In this document: positions 6,208 through 8,343 of the stretch, in pieces
Layout: each line of letters starts with the position of its first letter
Numbering within the stretch: position 1 is the stretch's first letter
Origin: JAZLJD01 sp045617725
GTDB lineage: Bacteria; Bacillota; Clostridia; Lachnospirales; Lachnospiraceae
Direction: 5' to 3'
DNA length: 8,343 bases
Assembly (NCBI GenBank): GCA_045617725.1
Contig: JAZLJD010000039.1
Coordinates: forward strand, 1 to 8,343
Translations under genes and position numbers: made by a program
Notes under the pieces: generated by a model
Database searches by the model: none
What the model was told of the DNA's origin: nothing
What the model saw: the letters and a program-made list of their open reading frames with translations, nothing else

Positions 6208-7089
6208 ATGCTGACATTAAATTACAACATTGACATGTCTGATGATTCCGTATGGGACATCGTAACGCCTGACCAGTATTCAAGAGAAAATTTTCTTTAT
6301 CTGCAGGAAGTCGGACTTTTTGATTCCGGCCCCAACTATTTTACAATAAGAGAGGGCCTTGAATCCTATTATGCGAGTCTTACTCTTTCAGGGCAGGGAA
6401 TTCTGGAATATGACGGAAAGAAATATAAAAGTCCCGCAGGATGTATTCACCTTATTGACTGCACAAAATATCAAAAATATTATACGGATCCCGAGGTAGG
6501 CAGCTGGAAGGCCATTTGGGTTCACATGAACGGAGCAACTGCCGAAAGCTATTATCTTGCTTACCTGAGTGCAACCCACGGACAGCCAATTGCGACTATT
6601 TCTACAAACAGCACGGTACCTGATCATTTCTACTCGGTTTTAAAGCTTGGCAACCGGTACACGAGCGACATACGCTGCGGAATTGAAAGCTCCTCTCTTT
6701 TGACAGGGCTTCTCGCTTCTCTTATAACTGCAGCCGGCAATGAAATTCAAACCGACCTGCCCGAGCGTATTATAGAGATTCGAGATTATCTTCGCCACAA
6801 TTATATGGAGCAAATTACGCTCGATGATTTATCTCAGAAATTTTCGATCAGCAAGTTCCATCTTCAACGTCAAGTAAAAAAATATCTCGGCCAGACTCCT
6901 GCCGAGTACCTTACCAACCTACGGCTTACACACTCTAAAGAGCTTCTTCGTACGACAGAGCTTTCGGTTTCCGAGGTGGCTCTGACATCGGGGTTTAATA
7001 ACGTAAGCTACTATATTAATCTGTTCCGGAGAGCAGAGACTTTAACGCCCCAGCAGTACAGGACAACTTGGTCTGCATCAAACAGCTGA
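6208..7089 (+). CDS. AraC-family transcriptional regulator, probable activator of the rhamnose operon
   Basis: A 293-residue regulator. Residues 1-180 form an N-terminal cupin-like sensing region (the segment SGQGILEYDGKKYKSPAG at 61-78 is the typical AraC ligand-binding barrel pattern). Residues 186-288 are the C-terminal DNA-binding domain with two helix-turn-helix units: TLDDLSQKFSISKFHLQRQV (204-223) and SVSEVALTSGFNNVSYYINL (253-272). The latter is followed by FRRAETLTPQQYR, the family hallmark. The ATG at 6208 is preferred because TTTTGGAGA ends six bases before it. An upstream TTG at 6196 is in frame but overlaps that ribosome binding site. The gene is transcribed away from the sugar operon, the classical arrangement for a local activator. 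The inducer is inferred to be L-rhamnose or a related 6-deoxy sugar and is not readable from the sequence. Confidence 0.9.
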   Translation: MLTLNYNIDMSDDSVWDIVTPDQYSRENFLYLQEVGLFDSGPNYFTIREGLESYYASLTLSGQGILEYDGKKYKSPAGCIHLIDCTKYQKYYTDPEVGSWKAIWVHMNGATAESYYLAYLSATHGQPIATISTNSTVPDHFYSVLKLGNRYTSDIRCGIESSSLLTGLLASLITAAGNEIQTDLPERIIEIRDYLRHNYMEQITLDDLSQKFSISKFHLQRQVKKYLGQTPAEYLTNLRLTHSKELLRTTELSVSEVALTSGFNNVSYYINLFRRAETLTPQQYRTTWSASNS

Positions 7090-7180
7090 AATCGTATCTC
7101 GCAAATTATTGACGACATCCGTAGATGGGTTGGGACAGATATCATATTTTGCTGAGGAAACTCTTAAAGAAGCAGAAACG

Positions 7181-7206
7181 AAAGGCATGGCTCCGCGGCT
7201 TTAATG
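7181..7206. repeat. Left copy of a terminator-like repeat (degenerate hairpin)
   Basis: Between the regulator and the DUF2442 gene, which converge here, AAAGGCATGG and the following CCGCGGCTTT form a stem with two mismatches, followed by TTTAATGG. The right arm GCTCCGCGGCTTT (7190-7202) plus AATG matches bases 7874-7891 on the far side of the DUF4160-DUF2442 pair, with one substitution and one extra T. It may act weakly as a shared terminator, or be a decayed copy of the intact one at 7860-7887. Confidence 0.45.
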
Positions 7207-7209
7207 GTA

Positions 7210-7515
7210 TCAGAAAGCAACTACATCATCAGATGTATCATATGGGTAGCTTTGGGCATATACCGTTTCCGGCGCTATGTCGATTTCACCGTTGTTCCAC
7301 GTTACTATCCCGTGAAATATCGAAATGTTATTAAAGACTTCTTTCTCATCGAGCGGCGCAAAAGCCGGGCCTTTGAGCAATGTGGTGTCAAACAAACGAA
7401 TTTCTCCGGATGAAAACTTTACAAGCAGCATTCTTCCTTCAAGAGGTTTTGCACTGACTATCTTCACATCTGATTCAGGACTGTCTGCATAACAAACATC
7501 ATCAACAATAAACAT
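7210..7515 (-). CDS. DUF2442-family protein
   Basis: A 101-residue cytoplasmic protein of unknown function. DUF2442 features are visible: SAKPLEGRMLLVKF (21-34), then GEIRLFD (37-43), GPAFAPLDEKEVFNN (49-63) and the hallmark VTWNNGEIDIAPETVY (71-86), where the family normally has a V.W.NG.DI.PE.LY pattern. The ATG at 7513-7515 is chosen because GAGG (7523-7526) sits seven bases upstream; a GTG six bases earlier is also in frame but would fall too close to it. The gene follows the DUF4160 gene on the same strand, its ribosome binding site overlapping the ancestral stop codon of that gene. DUF4160 and DUF2442 proteins are commonly encoded next to each other, and a toxin-antitoxin-like role has been suspected, but nothing here proves it. 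Confidence 0.8.
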   Translation of the reverse strand: MFIVDDVCYADSPESDVKIVSAKPLEGRMLLVKFSSGEIRLFDTTLLKGPAFAPLDEKEVFNNISIFHGIVTWNNGEIDIAPETVYAQSYPYDTSDDVVAF

Positions 7516-7778
7516 TAACACACCTCACATTGGAGCGATTTTTTCAAAATGCTCCCCTTTAACCGCCTGATTCCAAGCCGCGTATGCTTCTTCCTCATGG
7601 TACATAAAACCATTTTGAATTGTTTCCTGGGCAGAGAACCGCCGAGGAGCTCTCCGTCAATTCCTATGGATGCCTCATAATCTCCGTAATACACATGAAC
7701 ATGTGGCTTGTTATGATGCTTAATGTCACCAAAAAGCATATAAATAACCATCCCGCCAAATCTTGACAATTCCGGCAT
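7515..7778 (-). CDS. DUF4160-family protein with frameshifted C-terminus (likely pseudogene)
   Basis: The frame as it stands encodes 87 residues. Residues 1-58 are good DUF4160: MPELSRFGGMVIYM, then HHNKPHVHVYYGDYEA (21-36), then GELLGGSLPRKQFKMVL (42-58). After Leu58 the frame gives a basic, unfamiliar tail. From about base 7605 another frame reads MYHEEEAYAAWNQAVKGEHF followed by EKIAPM and a TGA at 7525-7527, which matches the expected family end (W..A..G....KI.P). The coding sequence is therefore out of phase by a net loss of 3n+1 bases near 7603-7610, close to a TTTT run. A real mutation, a sequencing error, or frameshifting during translation could explain it. AGGAG nine bases before the ATG supports the start. 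The gene is transcribed from its own promoter (7812-7841) together with DUF2442. Confidence 0.72.
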   Translation of the reverse strand: MPELSRFGGMVIYMLFGDIKHHNKPHVHVYYGDYEASIGIDGELLGGSLPRKQFKMVLCTMRKKHTRLGIRRLKGSILKKSLQCEVC

Positions 7779-7790
7779 AGTTCAATTCTC

Positions 7791-7802
7791 CTGTTTAAAC
7801 AG
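7791..7802. promoter_or_regulatory. 12-bp palindrome CTGTTTAAACAG overlapping the DUF4160 ribosome binding site
   Basis: A perfect 12-bp dyad lies in the leader of the DUF4160 gene, next to the predicted transcription start, and shares two bases with the AGGAG ribosome binding site. A second inverted repeat, ACAGTT (7799-7804) with AACTGT (7822-7827), brackets the -10 box. The arrangement looks like an operator for autoregulation; the binding protein is unknown. Confidence 0.45.
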
Positions 7803-7811
7803 TTTTTATAT

Positions 7812-7841
7812 ATTATAAACGAACTGTAATTAATATATCAA
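7812..7841 (-). promoter_or_regulatory. Sigma-A-type promoter of the DUF4160-DUF2442 pair
   Basis: On the minus strand TTGATA (7836-7841, five of six consensus bases) is followed after 18 bases by a perfect TATAAT (7812-7817). The start would be near 7805, leaving a leader of about 27 bases with the AGGAG ribosome binding site. Confidence 0.7.
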
Positions 7842-7859
7842 GAGAAACTGCATAATCTT

Positions 7860-7887
7860 AAAAGCCGCGGATTGCTCCGTGGCTTTT
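7860..7887. terminator. Bidirectional intrinsic terminator
   Basis: AAAAGCCGCGG (7860-7870) pairs with CCGTGGCTTTT (7877-7887) over 11 pairs including one G-T wobble, with a 6-base loop ATTGCT. A TTTT tract follows in both directions. It lies upstream of the DUF4160 promoter and would stop minus-strand transcription arriving from the IS3 remnant. Confidence 0.75.
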
Positions 7888-8063
7888 AATGTATGTTTCC
7901 TAACTTAAAATTTCAAGACAGCAAAACATCTTTTTAAAAAAATCAGTTGTGTCAAAAACACAGCGTGCAATTATCAGATACTGTTCGCCTTGTAGCCAAT
8001 GTAGCCAGAATTTTGAAGTTTATTATGGGGAGTGCGGACGGGAGTGCGGACAAAATATTGGAC
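7888..8063. other. Gap between the terminator and the IS3 remnant
   Basis: No convincing gene is present. Short open stretches exist on both strands, but they lack start codons with ribosome binding sites. Visible structure is a small TGTGT-CAAAA-ACACA hairpin (7948-7962), a close pair of TGTAGCCA words near 7991-8006, and the 12-bp tandem repeat at 8028-8051. Confidence 0.5.
8028..8051. repeat. Perfect 12-bp tandem repeat, possibly part of an IS3 end
   Basis: GGGAGTGCGGAC occurs twice without a gap (8028-8039 and 8040-8051), 12 bases beyond the transposase stop codon. IS3-family elements start with TG, and TGGGGAGTGCGGAC at 8026-8039 would fit as the terminal inverted repeat of the element's transposase-distal end. 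The opposite end is outside the window, so this cannot be confirmed. Confidence 0.5.
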
Positions 8064-8339
8064 CTAAGTTACTAATCCAAGATTTCGTCTATAATCAATC
8101 GGGCTCATAGCGCCCAAAGAGATTTTAATTCTTTTTTCATTGTACCAATGCATATAGGCATTGAGTATATTTGAAAACTCATTTGGAAAAGTGAACCGAT
8201 TTGCGGGGATGGCTGCTGGAGAGTCGCAAGATTCTGATATATAAGAAAATAACCGGATGCTATCATCGACATCCGATTCTTTTCTTATCCCTGCATTCTT
8301 AATGCCGTAATGCCGTAATCGGCACAACAAACACGCCAT
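8064..8339 (-). pseudogene. IS3-family transposase (OrfB), C-terminal remnant at window edge
   Basis: The last 40 or so residues of this 91-codon frame, from NEFSNILNAYMHWYNEKRIK to ISLGAMSPIDYRRNLGL, are the characteristic C-terminus of IS3-type DDE transposases (pattern Y..WYN..RIK..L..MSP..YR..LG). The catalytic Glu of the DDE triad should lie roughly 35-40 residues upstream in an E.FF..LK.E motif. The sequence there (SYISESCDSPAAIPANRF) lacks it, and the other two frames do not supply it. An 8-bp tandem duplication (AATGCCGT at 8301-8308 and 8309-8316) also shifts the reading frame near the edge. The apparent ATG has no ribosome binding site. I read this as a decayed or internally deleted copy whose 5' part is beyond the window, so full extent is unknown. 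Confidence 0.7.
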
Positions 8340-8343
8340 CCGG

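Noticed and set aside
7071..7203. An open plus-strand frame running past the regulator stop, giving a plausible-looking peptide ending in AETKGMAPRL before TAA at 7201-7203.
   Set aside because: It has no start codon with a ribosome binding site, begins inside the regulator gene in another frame, and matches no family I recognise.
7949..8110. A roughly 50-codon Cys-rich plus-strand frame starting with GTG and crossing the 12-bp tandem repeat.
   Set aside because: There is no ribosome binding site, it runs antisense into the transposase remnant, and the repeated GREC-type residues simply come from the tandem repeat.

Overview
The window looks like chromosomal DNA of an anaerobic Firmicute, probably a gut-type Clostridia. 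Reasons: strong AGGAGG-type ribosome binding sites, sigma-A-like promoters, a lipoprotein-type solute-binding protein with an LCAC lipobox followed by an Ala/Pro/Glu-rich tether (common in Lachnospiraceae and Oscillospiraceae), and moderate GC content. The genus cannot be fixed from the sequence alone.

Bases 1-5865 hold six minus-strand genes that read as one 6-deoxy-sugar uptake and catabolism operon, most likely for L-rhamnose. In transcription order they are a class II (FucA/RhaD-type) aldolase, a double-domain sugar ABC ATPase, two BPD_transp_2 permeases, a lipoprotein sugar-binding protein, and the first 56 residues of an L-rhamnose mutarotase (RhaM/DUF718), cut by the left edge. The ATPase and first permease overlap by 4 bases (ATGA) and the two permeases by 1 base (TAATG). 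The binding protein comes after the permeases, between two mRNA hairpins (1524-1552 and 240-266), and has its own very strong ribosome binding site. Isomerase and kinase genes are not in view and may lie beyond the left edge.

A divergent AraC-family regulator (6208-7089, plus strand) is separated from the aldolase by about 340 bases. That gap holds a good promoter for the regulator, a perfect 13-bp palindrome and other repeats. The simplest reading is a sugar-responsive activator controlling the operon.

Bases 7090-8343 are accessory in character. A minus-strand DUF4160-DUF2442 pair has its own near-consensus promoter with palindromes around it. The DUF4160 gene carries a net 1-base (mod 3) deletion that takes its conserved C-terminus out of frame. 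A terminator-like repeat occurs on both sides of the pair, intact on the right and decayed on the left. At the right edge is the C-terminal remnant of an IS3-family transposase, next to a perfect 12-bp tandem repeat that may belong to the insertion-sequence end.

I found no RNA gene, CRISPR array or origin. The main system is a recognisable sugar operon. The least explained parts are the operators in the divergent region and the frameshifted DUF4160-DUF2442 module.
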